A stretch of DNA of 64,000 nucleotides, taken from the NCBI GenBank assembly GCA_037903475.1, contig JBAJFG010000240.1, forward strand, positions 558,001 through 622,000, in the 5' to 3' direction. A program made the translations under genes and the position numbers. Of the stretch, positions 1-11,940 are shown piece after piece (within the stretch, counting starts at the first letter, position 1; each line of letters opens with the position of its first letter). This stretch comes from Ancylostoma caninum (lineage: Eukaryota > Nematoda > Chromadorea > Rhabditida > Ancylostomatidae). The notes under the pieces were generated by a model. The model had not been told where the DNA came from. It saw only the letters and a program-made list of their open reading frames with translations, and did not search any database.

Positions 1-2499
1 CGGAAATCTGGTAAAGCAAACTTCTGTGACTTCTTTTCTAGGAAATCCATGATGTCCTTCGCATACTTAGACGGTTCTCCCTGAAAGAGAGAAGAAACAG
101 CAGAAATAGCTCAATCCAACTATGGTAAATCAAAGATCATCTTTGATTGTCGAGCAAAAAGCACTAACCTTTGCTGATCTAAGTCGAGCTATGGTTACAA
201 CACCATAAACAACGTTTTCGCTGTCTTCATCACTTTGATCCTCAGCTGGCTAAAATGAAACTGGTTAATTGCATTGAGAACTTCCTGCGATAACTGCTAA
301 AAAAAGTTCCTTATTATTCAATAAAACGGTTCCTGACGTAACAGTGCGGAAGAAGTTATTTATGGGTGATGGAACCAAGTTTGACGACTTTTTGTAATGG
401 ATCGGTTTTAAGTGCCTATCCACCAAATTACACACAGTGAGCGTTTTTGGCTGCGGCCTCGAAAAGGCCGCTGCGCAACTATGCTGCGCTTGCCCGAACC
501 GATGCCGTCCGCTGCCGTTATGCTAGTTCTAGCAGCTCTTCTATTCGATTTTATGAATTTTCGATCAAATCGGGATGAAAAGCGCCTAGAAATAGCATTC
601 CGGCAGACGACATCGATCCCGGCAAGCGCGGCGCATTTGCGCAGCATCCTTCTCAAGGCCGCGGAAAGGCTATAGCCACGGACGCTCACTGTTATGTGTA
701 TTTTTTAAATCGTTCACGAATGCGCTTCAGAAGCTGTCACCCGGACCCCACGGTTCCCGCCGAAACGAAAACGCAACTTAAAGAAGGAATGAATGGTTTC
801 TTATTTTGATTTCTGAGGGAAAATGAAATTAAAAGTGAATCAAAACATCCAGAAAACAGCATTGGTCAAAAAGGGGATTCGAGGAGTGGTGTATAGTCTA
901 GAGTCGCATTAGCTTATAAAATCATGGTAATCCAACAAACTCGTAATTCCTTTCCCAACATAAACATCATTTGTAAAGTGTCCATATGAACAAGCAGCTA
1001 AAACACTGCGAGAATAAAAATGATGCAGTGCTCAAAATACCTTATTTGGAAGTGAAAATGCCTACTTTCCCACAGCTACGTTGAAAATGGGAGAAAAGAA
1101 AGAGGAATGGTTGAACAATCGGAAATACATGCATGAACAGTTAAGAACAAAAACACCTACCCCGATAACAATGCCAAATGGACTTTGGGCAATAACGGCG
1201 TCAGCCAACCCTGGAAGATCGATGTCAGCTCGAAGAAACACCTACAAGTATGACTCGTAAGGGAACAGCTATAGCTCTCTTCAAAAACGACGATAGTTGA
1301 GTATTTGTGCCTATGATCTGCGTTTCTCGCCTGCCTCTCTGGATACGGCACTATTTCTCGTGACTTCTGCTTCTATAAAATCTTCACAACTTTGTTCCCG
1401 AATGGAACACACTATACTTACCAACGTGAGAGGAACTGCTTGAAAAGTATGATGTATGTACCTGCGTGAGCATATTTACAATTCCGTCTCGATCATCGGC
1501 TTCCATAGGGAATGCTTCAATGTCGAAATCCAGCTGCTGACCAGTACCATCAGCAAAGAGATCAGAAGTTTCGCCATCACCACTGGTATCGTCGGCATCT
1601 AAAAAGTGTACATATAACAAACATACAGTGAGCGTAGATGGCGATGACCCTACCCCGAAAAGGACACCGCACAACCGCGCAGAGCGCCACTGAATCGATG
1701 TCGTCTGCCGACGTTATGCTATTTCTAGCAGCTTTTCTACCCGATACGAGAAAAGATCAACAAGTCGGGAAGAAAAGCGCCTAGAAATCGCATTCTAGCT
1801 GCAGACGACACCGATTTCGGCGCGCGCGGCGCGATTGCGCGCGTTCTTCACGAGGCCGCGGAAGGGCCACCGCCATCGACGCTCACTGTACGATATGAAA
1901 ATAACTTTCTAATAAACAGAAGATGAGAATAATAATACTTTGGACTAAAACTCTTCGGAAATGAAGTCGAACCGCAAATTTACATTAAAATAGTGAAGTC
2001 ACGCGGTAATGAAAGAAGACAAACCTTCAGAGGGCTCGCCGTTCTCATCACTGTCGTTGTGCGACGGACCACCATTATTTCCTGCAGTCTCCACAGCGAG
2101 GTGTTCCTTCTTCAATTTTTTGGACTGGAAGAACAAGGAGAAGTAACCACTTTGGGCGAAGTAAAATCGCAAAACAATGGCGATTTTTGAAAATAATATG
2201 AATTTCTGGAAATGCTGCAGCAAAACACTCACCTTCTTCTTTTTCTTCTTCATAGGACGCAAGACCTTATTACGAATAGTTGGAGCAGACGAAGCAACAC
2301 TTCCTTCTTCCTCGGTTACGAGTTTTCTTTTCAATTTCTTCGACTAAATCATAGTTTATGAGGAAATTGCAAACCAAACAGTAACAGAGAAAGCAATAAT
2401 AACTAGAACTGAAAGCTATTTCAAATTAAAACCCACCTTTTTAACACTGGGATGCTTTTTAACCTTTAATAAACCAGCTGAGACGATAGAATCCGCCAT
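1..2499 (-). CDS. bccip: BCCIP/Bcp1-family protein, 5' seven exons (3' end off window)
   Basis: Exons on the minus strand: 2437-2499, 2233-2343, 2025-2124, 1462-1598, 1161-1241, 169-249 and <1-80, all with GT-AG introns and consistent phase, giving about 217 residues from MADSIVSAG. Exon 4 carries the family signature LDFDIEAFPMEADDRDGIV, matching the 'vDFe.y...e.D..gI..lL.Q' start of BCCIP/Bcp1 proteins. The next exons (FLRADIDLPGLADAVIAQS, then VVYGVVTIARLRSAK, then YAKDIMDFLEKK) follow the order of the family: helical 'LadliI.Q..vGs.i' segment, acidic linker, 'vyGfisllnL'. Known members are nuclear chaperones for ribosomal protein uL14 and act in 60S biogenesis; the human protein also binds BRCA2 and p21. 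The N-terminus is Lys-rich, and exons 2 and 3 both begin SKKLK, suggesting an internal exon duplication and nuclear-localisation signals. Three consecutive introns hold dispersed repeats. Start choice: first in-frame ATG after a possible spliced-leader acceptor at 2588-2591. Confidence 0.85.
435..691. mobile_element. MITE family A, copy 1 (intron of bccip)
   Basis: Terminal inverted repeats CAGTGAGCGT at 435 and ACGCTCACTG ending at 691; GC-rich arms (GGCCTCGAAAAGGCCG and the mirrored GGCCGCGG) around an AT-richer core. About 257 bp with no coding content. It lies in the 250-1160 intron. The flanks do not show a clean TA duplication. Confidence 0.75.
1277..1358 (-). repeat. Dispersed repeat X, copy 1
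   Basis: About 82 bp that reappears in the opposite orientation at 7283-7366 (shared core on the minus strand: ATAGTGCCGTATCC, GGCAGGCGAGAAA, CTCAACTATCG). It sits in the 1242-1461 intron of bccip. The translated reading is similar in both copies (RQARNA), but no family is recognised. Confidence 0.6.
1626..1888. mobile_element. MITE family A, copy 2 (intron of bccip)
   Basis: CAGTGAGCGTAGATGGCG at the left and CGCCATCGACGCTCACTG at the right, each flanked by TA (1624-1625 and 1889-1890). This is the TA target duplication of Tc1/mariner-type elements. 263 bp, non-coding, within the 1599-2024 intron. Confidence 0.85.
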
Positions 2500-2779
2500 G
2501 TGATGAAGAAACGAGTAGTAAATAACTGCTGCCTCTGCCGCTCCAATGAAAATTTCGCACAGATTGGCGGCAGAGCAGACATTCGTCCTAGAGCGCGTAA
2601 AATTTGACAACCATCATGCTCCTTAATCTTTCCAAGGTTTCACGTGGATAGCCCAACTGCCCGATCAGGTTTCTGTCAGATGGTAGGGTCAAGGCTAGCG
2701 AGAAGCTCATGATCAGCGATTCAGCTCATTTGCATTAGAATTGGTGGGTTATAGGATTAATTGATATGATGAGAAGCAG
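2500..2779. other. bccip upstream region
   Basis: 280 bp between the bccip start codon and the first TTAA element. A possible minus-strand spliced-leader acceptor (TCTAG) is at 2588-2591. No TATA box or other gene is seen. Confidence 0.4.
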
Positions 2780-3194
2780 TTAAAGGCAGAGGGCCACCTC
2801 GTTCTGCCTGTTGGATTTACCAACATATCCTAGACCTTCTCATCATGTTGATCCCTGGGATGTACATCAACAGGCACAGAAGCGACGAAATCCCCATTTT
2901 TGAAAGGCTCGGAGTGGATAAAAATTTGGAGCCCGGAGGAGGATCGCTCCAAGCTGTGCTGGCTGCCTGCCACGGCTGCCGCGTCGGTCAACGAATCTTG
3001 GCGTGTCCAATCGATAAGATCAACGGCTTCACATGTCAACTCGGGTTGGCAAACTGTTACAGACCCCGTCCTGGAAGACGGGTTTATAGACCATTCTGAG
3101 ACAATTTATGTATACCGTTGGAACCATCGCGCCGAGTAGATGCAGAATCTGCTGTTAGCTGAACTACGAAAATGAGGTGGACCCCTGCCTTTAA
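2780..3194. mobile_element. TTAA-flanked element, copy 1
   Basis: Starts TTAA-AGGCAG with CCACCTCG next inside (2780) and ends with CGAGGT-like sequence then CTGCCT-TTAA (3194). The ends are inverted repeats and TTAA is present at both sides, as in piggyBac-type insertion; a TAA/TTA duplication of a Harbinger-type element cannot be excluded. The interior matches, in inverse orientation, the copy at 20374-20795. ORFs inside are not conserved between the copies. Confidence 0.75.
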
Positions 3195-3602
3195 CCAACG
3201 GTTTTGTGGTATACAGTTCATCGGGCAAGTTGTGGACCGCCCCCCCCCCCGTCCGACTCAAAGATGTGCGTTTCAGAGCTGTGTTGACACGCTAGTGTAA
3301 CTAACGATTTGTGGAACCAGCCACCTTTTCAAACCAACTGTAGTTTAGTCTCGTTTAATGCCAACCAGAGTGTAGTCGCGCTGATTTCACTACCGAGGTC
3401 AGGGTACGGAGTTCTTGAAAGGAATGAGAGATTCGCTGCTAGTCGTCTACTATTCCAATGTTCATGAATAGAAAACAAAAGTGTAAGCAATAGAAATAAG
3501 TCGTAAAATAACACAAGAATGAAAAACTGAGGAATCGAAATGAAGAAAAAAACGACAAACTTCCGTCCACTACTACTCCACCACATAAAAATTTAGCTGA
3601 AA
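3195..3602. other. Unassigned stretch
   Basis: Contains a poly-C run at about 3240-3250. No gene or further repeat seen. Confidence 0.5.
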
Positions 3603-3790
3603 ACATACAATGGTGGACAGATTGCTGCCGTCCCTCAGCAATTACTGCTAAAGGACTGACAGCTTGAGCAGCAATCGGGGGGAGGATGGCAGCAACTGGC
3701 AACCGTTGCTGCTAGGGTTTCTACTCGAATCATTACGCCGTTTGGGCTGCGTTCTTGCTGCACAGTTGTCAGAGAAAGTACGTCTTGTAA
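3603..3790. repeat. Dispersed hairpin repeat R, copy 1
   Basis: Shares GTCCCTCAGCAATT, GCAGCAATC, TTACGCCGT and GCTGCGTTC with 42030-42215. One segment (GACAGCTTGAGCAGCAATC) is inverted relative to the other copy, showing an internal palindromic organisation. Confidence 0.6.
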
Positions 3791-4295
3791 CTGAGTGCTT
3801 TTGAGCAAAAACTTTCTTTTTTGTAAAGAATTTGGAGAATCGAGTCCTTATGAGATTTTCATATACTCCAGCATAATATAAATCTCAATATCAGCATGGT
3901 AATTCTTAAAAATTGAATGAGGCTTCGCGAAGGACGAACTTTACAACAATTTATTTGTGTGCTTATTTATCTGCTACATAAACGCCAAATGAACGTCTAG
4001 CATACGAGAGCATATTTTCAGAAGAAAAACTTATGTGAATCATATTTATTGCATAGATTGTTCTCTGTAAAGCTTCGGTTCGCAAAAATCGAAATCTATG
4101 AATGGACAGTTCCAACAGTAGCCCACGGGAACGACATATACATGGTAGCCGAAAAGTATGGGCGCCTCAATTGGCACTATTATTTATTATTATTTACAAG
4201 TGTTATTACACTTTCGTTTCACACATAGTTGATACCTCATCAAATGTGCTTTCTTTTGACCTACAACTCATCTCGTCTTCTGAAGCGATGCGAGC
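3791..4295. other. Unassigned stretch
   Basis: AT-rich sequence with no supported gene, RNA or repeat. Confidence 0.5.
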
Positions 4296-4601
4296 GTGTT
4301 CACACCGCAAGTCTTCTACACGTCTTATTGTTACCTGCGACTCTGGAGTCTCCAATACAGCAACAAAAACGAAGTCCGGCTACAGTCATATCCTAAAAAC
4401 AGCTTCTCCGAACACCATTTGACGGTACATATGCGAGAATCTGCCCCAGATTTTGAAGTAAGTGCGCTTCACCGTCACGTTGAGAGACCTCTTGAAAGAA
4501 AAATTATGGAGGTGAAGGAAATAAAACGGTATAAACCGGAGATTAACAATAAGCATGAACTAGTGGAGGCGCTAAAGTTTATCGCTCGATCTAGTAGATA
4601 G
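4296..4601 (+). pseudogene. Penelope-like element, GIY-YIG endonuclease C-terminus (decayed)
   Basis: A 101-codon frame whose second half (HMRESAPDFEVSALHRH, then ERKIMEVKEI) resembles the end of the GIY-YIG domain of Penelope-like retroelements, where a Leu/His-rich strand is followed by R-K-x-x-E-A-x-x-I holding the catalytic Glu. The upstream part drifts between frames, so it is a fragment. The 3' tail at 4741-4820 carries the hairpin-GAAA-AATAAA layout also seen at 47931-47972. Family assignment rests on motif similarity only. Confidence 0.5.
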
Positions 4602-4780
4602 CAGAGTAGAAATTGATATTCCCACAAGAAGTTGATTGCAGTATCACATTCTATTAAACACCAGCTGTAGTCCTGAACAATCTCATAACTTGTCCTCTAC
4701 CAGGGAGCTCGGTGGGTGGAAGCAATGTCATCACTTACTGTCCTGTCTCGTGTTGCATTATATTGTTTTCTATTAAGATC

Positions 4781-4818
4781 AGGAGGAGGCGCTAAGCGCC
4801 GAAAGCTAATCCAATAAA
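4781..4818 (+). ncRNA. Degenerate hammerhead-like hairpin and polyA signal in retroelement tail
   Basis: A GGCGC-TAA-GCGCC hairpin followed directly by GAAAGCTAAT and AATAAA (4813-4818). The seven bases before the hairpin (CAGGAGG) no longer fit CUGANGA, so any ribozyme here is probably dead. Compare 47931-47972. Confidence 0.45.
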
Positions 4819-5235
4819 GCTATATCGAAGCACTCTCCCCATCCTGAACGCAAAAAACGAAGTCATTCAAAAATTCTATTGGGAACGGTTCAGAAGACCA
4901 TCAGGTGATGAGAACACAATAAAAGTGCCAACATAAGTGGAAAATTAGACCGCATTCTGTAAAGTAACGCGAGGAGGACTACCTGCGGCGCAGTGGGTTT
5001 GGTGATGTTAATGTTTAGGACCTATATGAGAGCCAAATAAGGTCAACTCGGAAATTTTTTGTGAAACTGAATTTTCATTTAGTTGCATATCCGTCGCAAT
5101 AATAAAAACAAACTAATTGTAGCTTGCAGAGGAAAAATAACGTTTCTCATGATGCCCATACTTTTTGGCCACCCTGAGATTCCGAAATAATTTAAATTTT
5201 TTTTTGCGATAGGTTGAAACAATGTATGCCACATA
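4819..5235. other. Unassigned stretch
   Basis: No supported gene; short ORFs only. Confidence 0.5.
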
Positions 5236-5397
5236 CAGTGGACGACAATAGCGGTGGTCCATCTGCGGCCTCGAGAAGGACGCAACGCAACCGCGTCGCG
5301 CGCGCCGGGACCGGTGTCGTCTGTTGCCGGAATGCTATTTCTAGTCGCTTTCTTCCCGATTTGGTCAAAAATCCTTAAAATCGGGCAGTTAAGTCCG
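5236..5397. mobile_element. MITE family A, copy 3 (3' truncated)
   Basis: Begins TA-CAGTGGACGACAATAGCG with the family's GC-rich arm (GCGGCCTCGAGAAGG). The right terminal repeat is absent, so only the left half survives. Confidence 0.65.
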
Positions 5398-7282
5398 AAA
5401 TTTCTTCAAAGAGTCAGAAAGCTTGGAAATGTATCGCTGCCCCTGGGTCACTCTACCCCCTCATGATACTCTGGCTCTATCTAAAGTACTAAAACCTCTC
5501 CTGGATTCTCCAAATATTCCGACTCGTAGCTGTACATGCTGAGGTGCAAATCACATAGAAAAAATTCTGTACTACCTTTTTCTTACAACGTATTCATCCA
5601 CTGCACGCTCTACACTTGCCTAGTGCTGCTATTCATTTGTTACACTTTTATGGCGCTCTTCGTCTAGCAAGCCTCTGTCTCGCACTTACAATGAGCGCCC
5701 TGTGGGCATATTCTCGGCAAATACACTCAATCCTGTTTCCTGTTTTATCCACGTACATAGTGTCGTGATTGGCTTGGCTAACCACTTTGATATACTGGTT
5801 TTCTTGCTATCCATCCTGGCATTGTTAGTTCCCTTCGTATGTAACAGCAAGTTCGCGATTACTCTTGGGGAAACTAATCCATGCAAGCGGATCCTTTGCT
5901 CCGCCGGTTTATTTAATGTTTTTATTTTTTTTAATTTATGGTTTTTCTGCTTTTCTTTTCTTCTTCCTCCGTGGGACTATATATGTATCTTTTCATTCTC
6001 CAGTTAAAAACATTCGACAGGCATCCGCATCATTCCATCCTCACAATCCTCGAATTTTGGAGTTGTATCTCTTTTCCGGAATTTATCTAGAAGATTATTT
6101 TTTCAATTTGTTCAGTACAGTGTGGCGATAGCTTCCCATGGCAGTAAATTTAGCAAAAAAAAATAATAATACATGTGATGGCTGATGCATTAGATATGTA
6201 CATTCGTATGTGAAAATTGGATTTCCAATAAGTTGAACTAAAGGATTTCCGTAAAAGGGGGAGGAGTACAACCTTCAAAACATGATAACAATGGGTTCAG
6301 GGTATTATCTTATTCCAAAATTCGAATTTTCGGATCGTATTCTGAATTTATAATGGAATTGATCAAATTATTCGATTTTTGTTTGGTCACAACTACAGTC
6401 CTTCTCAAAAAGATAGACGGATTCCGCAGCTACAGAATCGCGCCGGGTCCTTGATGATGGATGCGGAGAGAGCATGCTCTAAGTGAGAAAGTCCGTTAGG
6501 TCCCGCCACGATCTCGCTGCCGCAACGCTATGAAACAGCACGCGCGATCCGTCTATCTTTTCGACAAGGACTGTACACATTTAATGTTCAGGATTTTTCG
6601 GAACTGTAGAGGTACCACAATTCCAGATTTTCTGCTCAATGATCGGAAGGATATCGGATACTCATATTTGCTAATAAATAAGATTACAAGCACATTATTT
6701 ACCTGCTCTATACACGCTGACTAAATAAGCTATAGAATAGCCACTGTACAGTCGCGTCGGTAGAATGTAAAAATTTTTGCTGGATTGCCGAGATTTGCGG
6801 GTTCTGCGGGATTTTGCTATAAGTTTCTTCAAAGTGAAATTTTTTTGAAACTCCAATGACTACGTACAGGAGAACAACCTTCTGCATCTTTCCATGTCTT
6901 GCACGCCACCAAGTACTGTAGCTGTCACCAAATATTTCGAAAAGTTCTTTGATTATCTTGACCCAGCCCACTAATTGGTGTCAAGCGTGGAAAATTCACT
7001 GATTTTTTTTTTGGCTTCAGCAGCTTCATAGTTCACGTTTTGGAATTTTTTGAGTAGACGGAATCAGTTTTTGGCTAACCATGAATAATTTGATGTGGAA
7101 ATCATACTGAGAGCTTAAAATTTTCTTAACTACAAAAATTATGGATTTTCAATGTACGCCGTCAGTTTTCAGCTCATTGAAGAGTTCCAAAGTGTTGCCT
7201 TTCATTTCACAGCATGCTCCGTAGAAATGTAGTGTGTTTCACCTGGGAACGTCGTTGCGAAGATATTAGAGAAAGAGAGAAC
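5398..7282. other. Unassigned stretch
   Basis: Nearly 1.9 kb with no supported gene. A minus frame at 5686-5886 is open and runs into a good donor (GTAAGTG, minus strand near 5688), but no acceptor, partner exon or family supports it. The rest is AT-rich with T-runs. Confidence 0.4.
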
Positions 7283-7366
7283 GCGAGAGATAGTGCCGTA
7301 TTCGAAGAGACAGGCGAGAAATGCAAACCATAAGCATGAATACTCAACTATCGCCGTTTTTGAAAC
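7283..7366 (+). repeat. Dispersed repeat X, copy 2
   Basis: Opposite-orientation partner of 1277-1358: GATAGTGCCGTATTC, GACAGGCGAGAAATGC and CTCAACTATCG in the same order. Confidence 0.6.
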
Positions 7367-8460
7367 GGACTATACAATAAAATGCATGGGTTTTAATTGG
7401 GATCACTTCCAACATTCGCTCAGGAATCTGCAGCGAATTGGACTACACTTCGAAATTTGCTTTAAATTCGCACAGATCAACTTGGTAAAATTCTCATTTC
7501 TTAAATTCCATATGAGATAGTCTCTGGAGGACTGCGAGAACTCTATGTAGAAGTGGCATGCGGTATGTATGCGGTCGGAAACTGTAGATGTTTCGACGAA
7601 AACAGCTAGCAGGAGACATGGCGCCGAACCGGTTCTGTGTTCTCGTTCACAAGATGATGTAAAGCATTCGAAACCGTTGTTTCCCATCGCCGTATCTCTT
7701 GCCTATCTCTTTTATCAATAGGTGTTTGTGGTGTGTACGGTATTCATCCCTTTTTCTAGCAAATTCTAACGAAGTTTCTTTTTTCTGGATTGTCCTCGTC
7801 GTTTTTCTTCATTCATAACATCTCTTCGCTGGTATTTATGTACGGTTTGCCTCCAAAATTTTGCAGAACCACCCTTCTTTCCTTCAGAACAGAGTAAAAA
7901 TGTATCCTACTGCATTTAGACGAGAGGTGGGTCCTTGTACAGATCCAGTTCAGGTTTGTTTAGGCTAAGACAACTATGTTTTGGCTGCTTCCTACAGATC
8001 GCATTCTTTCTCATGATTCTGCAAACATATTATATGTATTATTCTCATCATTTCTGATTCTAGGATAAACAATACCCCTGAGCTACGGTTGACAGGCCTC
8101 GTATTGCCTTAAATATAAGGAACGCGAGCGAACCCATTGAGCAGTTCGGTGTTCTCACTGATTGCCGCCCATCCATTTTCAGCGAACTGGGTGTTTGGTG
8201 AACAGCGCTGTCTCTTTCCTATTCATTGCCCGTCATCGTTGATCACATGAGGGTTTTAGCAGTTTTCTCCGCTTCGAAATTTGGGAAATTTCTTCTGAAC
8301 ATTTTGTAGGCTCACATCCGGTTTCATTGAATTTATCATTAGAAAAAAAAAGAATAACGCTCACCTATGGAATTTTCTTACAATTACACAGTACGCGTAG
8401 ATTGTAACGCCTTGTACTTCACCAAATTGTTTTTTCTTAATCCAAATGCCACTTAGTATG
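7367..8460. other. Unassigned stretch
   Basis: No supported gene. A TATA-like AAATATAAGG lies near 8112 with a TTTTCAG acceptor near 8180, but no coding frame follows. Confidence 0.4.
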
Positions 8461-8728
8461 CAGTGGACGTCAATGGCGCTGGCCCATCCGCGGCCTCGGG
8501 AAGTACGCCGCGCAACCGCGCCGCGCGCGTTGTAAACGCTGTTTTCTGCTGCTGTTATGCTATTTCTGGCAGCTTTTCTACCCGTTTTTAAGGATTTTCG
8601 ACCAAATCGAGAAGAAAGCGACTAGAAGTAGTATTCCGGCACCAGACGACACCGGTCCCGGCGCGCGGCGCGGTCGCGCTGCGTACTTCTCGAGGTCGCG
8701 GATGGGCCACCGCCATTGAAGTCCACTG
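8461..8728. mobile_element. MITE family A, copy 4
   Basis: CAGTGGACGTCAATGGCG at the left, mirrored as CGCCATTGAAGTCCACTG at the right; TA follows the right end. Same GC-rich arm, T/A-rich centre and length (268 bp) as copies 1 and 2. Confidence 0.8.
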
Positions 8729-8830
8729 TAGATATCTGACTCAGTCCTGTATTCTGGTAAGTTTTCATTTGTGTTATGTAGTGTTAGGAGAAGCAGGACA
8801 TGATGTTGCGTTTATCACCCAGGGGTCGTA

Positions 8831-8930
8831 TGCATCATTGAATTTACCCCGGGTTAACCTGTTAACATCACACAAATTTACCCATCGTTAACTAGGGTGT
8901 GATCACGTTTACCATGGATAATTTCAATGA
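8831..8930. repeat. Palindromic MITE family P, copy 1
   Basis: Inverted repeat opening TGCATCATTGAATTTACCC and closing AATTTCAATGA, with TTAACATCACACAAATTTACC in the loop region. Each arm contains an inner palindrome of the TTACCC/GGGTAA type. Confidence 0.65.
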
Positions 8931-8948
8931 CTAATCTCAGGGCATGAA

Positions 8949-9054
8949 TGCACCACTGAGATTACCCAGGGTAGGCATGATACCGGCCTGTTAACGATGG
9001 GTAAATTTTCTGTGGTGTTAGCACGTTTCCCAGGGTAATCTTAATCATACATGC
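8949..9054. repeat. Palindromic MITE family P, copy 2
   Basis: TGAGATTACCCAGGGTA in the left arm; CCAGGGTAATCTTAATCAT in the right arm. Directly adjacent to copy 1. Confidence 0.65.
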
Positions 9055-11940
9055 GTACTCAGGTTGTTGTGTTCTTCTCATTCAATGATTCCCATATAAC
9101 CTGCCAGAGAGGCTCTGAAACTAAAAACATGGATCGAAATCAATCAAACCAAGGGTTCAAAGTCGCAAATCGCATAGTTCACACAAAAAACCATCGGTCT
9201 CAGCTAGTCTTGGTTTAATAACGTCGAGGCGGGCGCTAAGATGACCTTGTAGATATCGGAAAGTGTTGTGAAGCAGGGCAAAGTGTGGCTGAGGTAGTGC
9301 CGGTCACCTCCTTCGCGCTCGCGCTGCTCGTCTGATCTTCCGATCACTTCGATTCCCGCGCCGTCTCGGATTCACCCCCTTTCTCTCGCTCGTCCTCATT
9401 CGCCGTTTTTCCCGCAATCCTTTTGTTTCCCTTTATAATACCTGTTCTGATTGACCTTTTTTATGATCGAACACCAAGATTCTCACCTAGTCGTTCGATT
9501 TTCTGTTGAGTTCCATGTGACTCGTTGATGGTATTCGTAGATAAAGGAATTGATTGGATGTCAGTCTCACTTAGCGTTGTGTCACAGCCTATCTAGGTGT
9601 TTTGCCTTGCTGCCTGCTAATTAGCTACCATTATCTCTCTTCCAGGTTTTACTACGATCCTAAAAGACCGATCCTAAAAGACGTCTTCCAAACTAAGAAT
9701 AAATGAAATCCAGCTGCCTGCCACACCTCAAGGCAGCGTCCGTCTTCCAGTTTCTGAAGCATTTGTTTTCCTCCTCCTCCTTCGTCTTCCCTTGAACAGA
9801 TGTGATGGCATCGTTTTGCTTCTCGTTTTATCCGGTTCCAGCTGGAATTTGTGAACGGAGGACATCGCCAGCTACGAGTTACACTATGTCACTGTCACAT
9901 TCACGTCTTCGTGCTCTTGTCAATTAATAATCTTCCAGTATTCACGTTTTCCGTTCTTGCGGAAAGAAGTTAAGGGCTTATCCACTTACATAGATGCCGT
10001 TGTCTCAACTACTGCATTTTGCAAGCCATTTTTTGTAGTTAAAATAAAATCATATGTCCCCTCACGGAATCAAGAAATTTCTGAAAAAAGGACTTTTTAC
10101 CGAAACAAGAGGTTTGCTGGGAATGAACTTTGTCTTAATATATGGGTAGATTTCAAGGAATTCAATGGAATAGTATGAGTACGATCATATAACTGTGCGA
10201 GAGGGATCTTGAACAAAATGTCTTAGTTTTTTACTGCTCAAGAAAGCTAGAAAACGTGTTTTGCATGAGATTGAAAGATGCAAATACCACGATTAAGACC
10301 TGCATGCTAGTGCTAAAATTTGTTTTTTTTAATCAGTAGTTCTATAGCAGCATTGGTCAAATCCATGCGAAATTCGTGCATACACATGCAAAACCCATAC
10401 ATATCCATGTAAAAACTGATATCTAGAAGGTAATATATCTAGAACTTGGTTTTCCCTGTTTAGCATGACCTATGAAGCATTCGGAATTTGACCAAAATTT
10501 CTTTTGCTCCTTTTATGGGCATGAACAGCTCATTCTTTTTTTCTTCTTGGTCATCCCCTCGTTGATTCAATGCTTGCCCGTCTCTTCAAAACAGCACAGT
10601 ACATACTTCTGTAAGCTTTTAGAAGTAGACTTTTTTCACTCTTTGGTACCCACATCTGGTTTGGAAGACAGTCCGCAAGGTGGCCACTTATTCGTGTTGG
10701 CTATCGAAGGGAAACAGACGTGTCTGAATCTCCATAATCGAATGTTTGTGACGTTACAGAGGAAATGAGGGGAGGTTATGGGAGGAGGAAAACGCTAGGA
10801 ACTGGTTGCTGAGTTCATCTGTTGACATCGTAGATGTAATCAGCGCGATTCGCTTGTTTAATGACACTTCGTCCTTATGTTTCTGCGTGGCGTTAGGTGT
10901 CCAGCATAAGATGCTTTCCTGATTTTCTAAACAAGGAAATGCTTAACAATAAATTTCAAGCAGCATTCTAGTACTATATGAGGCCCACATTATATTTGAG
11001 GTCGAATAACCCGACTAATTTACTTTTTGTTTGGGAACCCAGTCCAGAAAATTTGAACCTCCAAGGAGAAAAGAGACCTAAATCTCTCTTCATCGCTCCC
11101 AAAGAGTTGTATAATATTTCTGGAGATTACGACTTTTTCTAGATCGGAGTTTCGTATTCAGGAAGATCTAGTGAATTTTCGCTCCTACTTGCAGTCTACC
11201 GGGACTTTTTGCTGATATTTAAGACCATGTAACACAATCTGATGCATCTGTTCCTCCTTTCTTTGTGTTTTTTTCGATTTTAAGCAGATTTATGGGCGGT
11301 ACTCCTTCTGATGTTTGTTAAAAAAATGATGCAATCACCTTTTTCACCATCCAGTTAAATTCCCACTTTTTATTCTTTTTATTTTGAGCATCTTCTATCG
11401 TGGATTGAGAATATTTTTTCTGACCTTAGTAACCTTTTTATGTTTGTTCAAGTTACAATCATGTGCATCTATTTTGCATACTGAACAAATATTGATTGAG
11501 TAGGCAAAATAAACAAACAACAAACAAAAACCAGTCATTCGTTGACGTCCAGTTCCCGCAGCTGGCCTGAAAAAAAAAATGCCTGGTTCGTCTCGTTTGG
11601 GTTTTGTTGTTCATACTCGTAAACCCTCTTTGATATGGCGATTATTCCCATTGTTTATGTTCAGGTTTGTTCCTCTGAACTATTGCATTCAGCGACTTGA
11701 AGTCTTGCTCGGACGCATCACCTCGGTGCTTTTTTGTTTGCTTTGTTCTAGGTGAGGCGCTATCAGGATGAGTAATGAGAACCGTATAAAAGGGGTTCAC
11801 TTCGAAGTGTATTTCGATTTCGGGGCTTTGAGACTTTTCCTTCCCTGTTTTGAGCAGATCTCTTGTACATTCTCTTGCTATGACACTGAAGCATCACAGT
11901 TGGATGGCCAAATGGCGTAGGTAAAAACTTTAATAAAAAC
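9055..11940. other. Unassigned stretch with a GC-rich, CT-rich block
   Basis: About 2.9 kb with no gene I can support. 9295-9420 is unusually GC- and CT-rich (CTCGCGCTGCTCGTCTG), like a promoter or 5' leader. It could serve the plus-strand gene at 16351, but nothing connects them. A 40-codon ATG frame at about 9804-9926 has no support. Confidence 0.35.

Noticed and set aside
5686..5886. Minus-strand exon candidate ending at GTAAGTG
   Set aside because: No acceptor, partner exon or family support was found.
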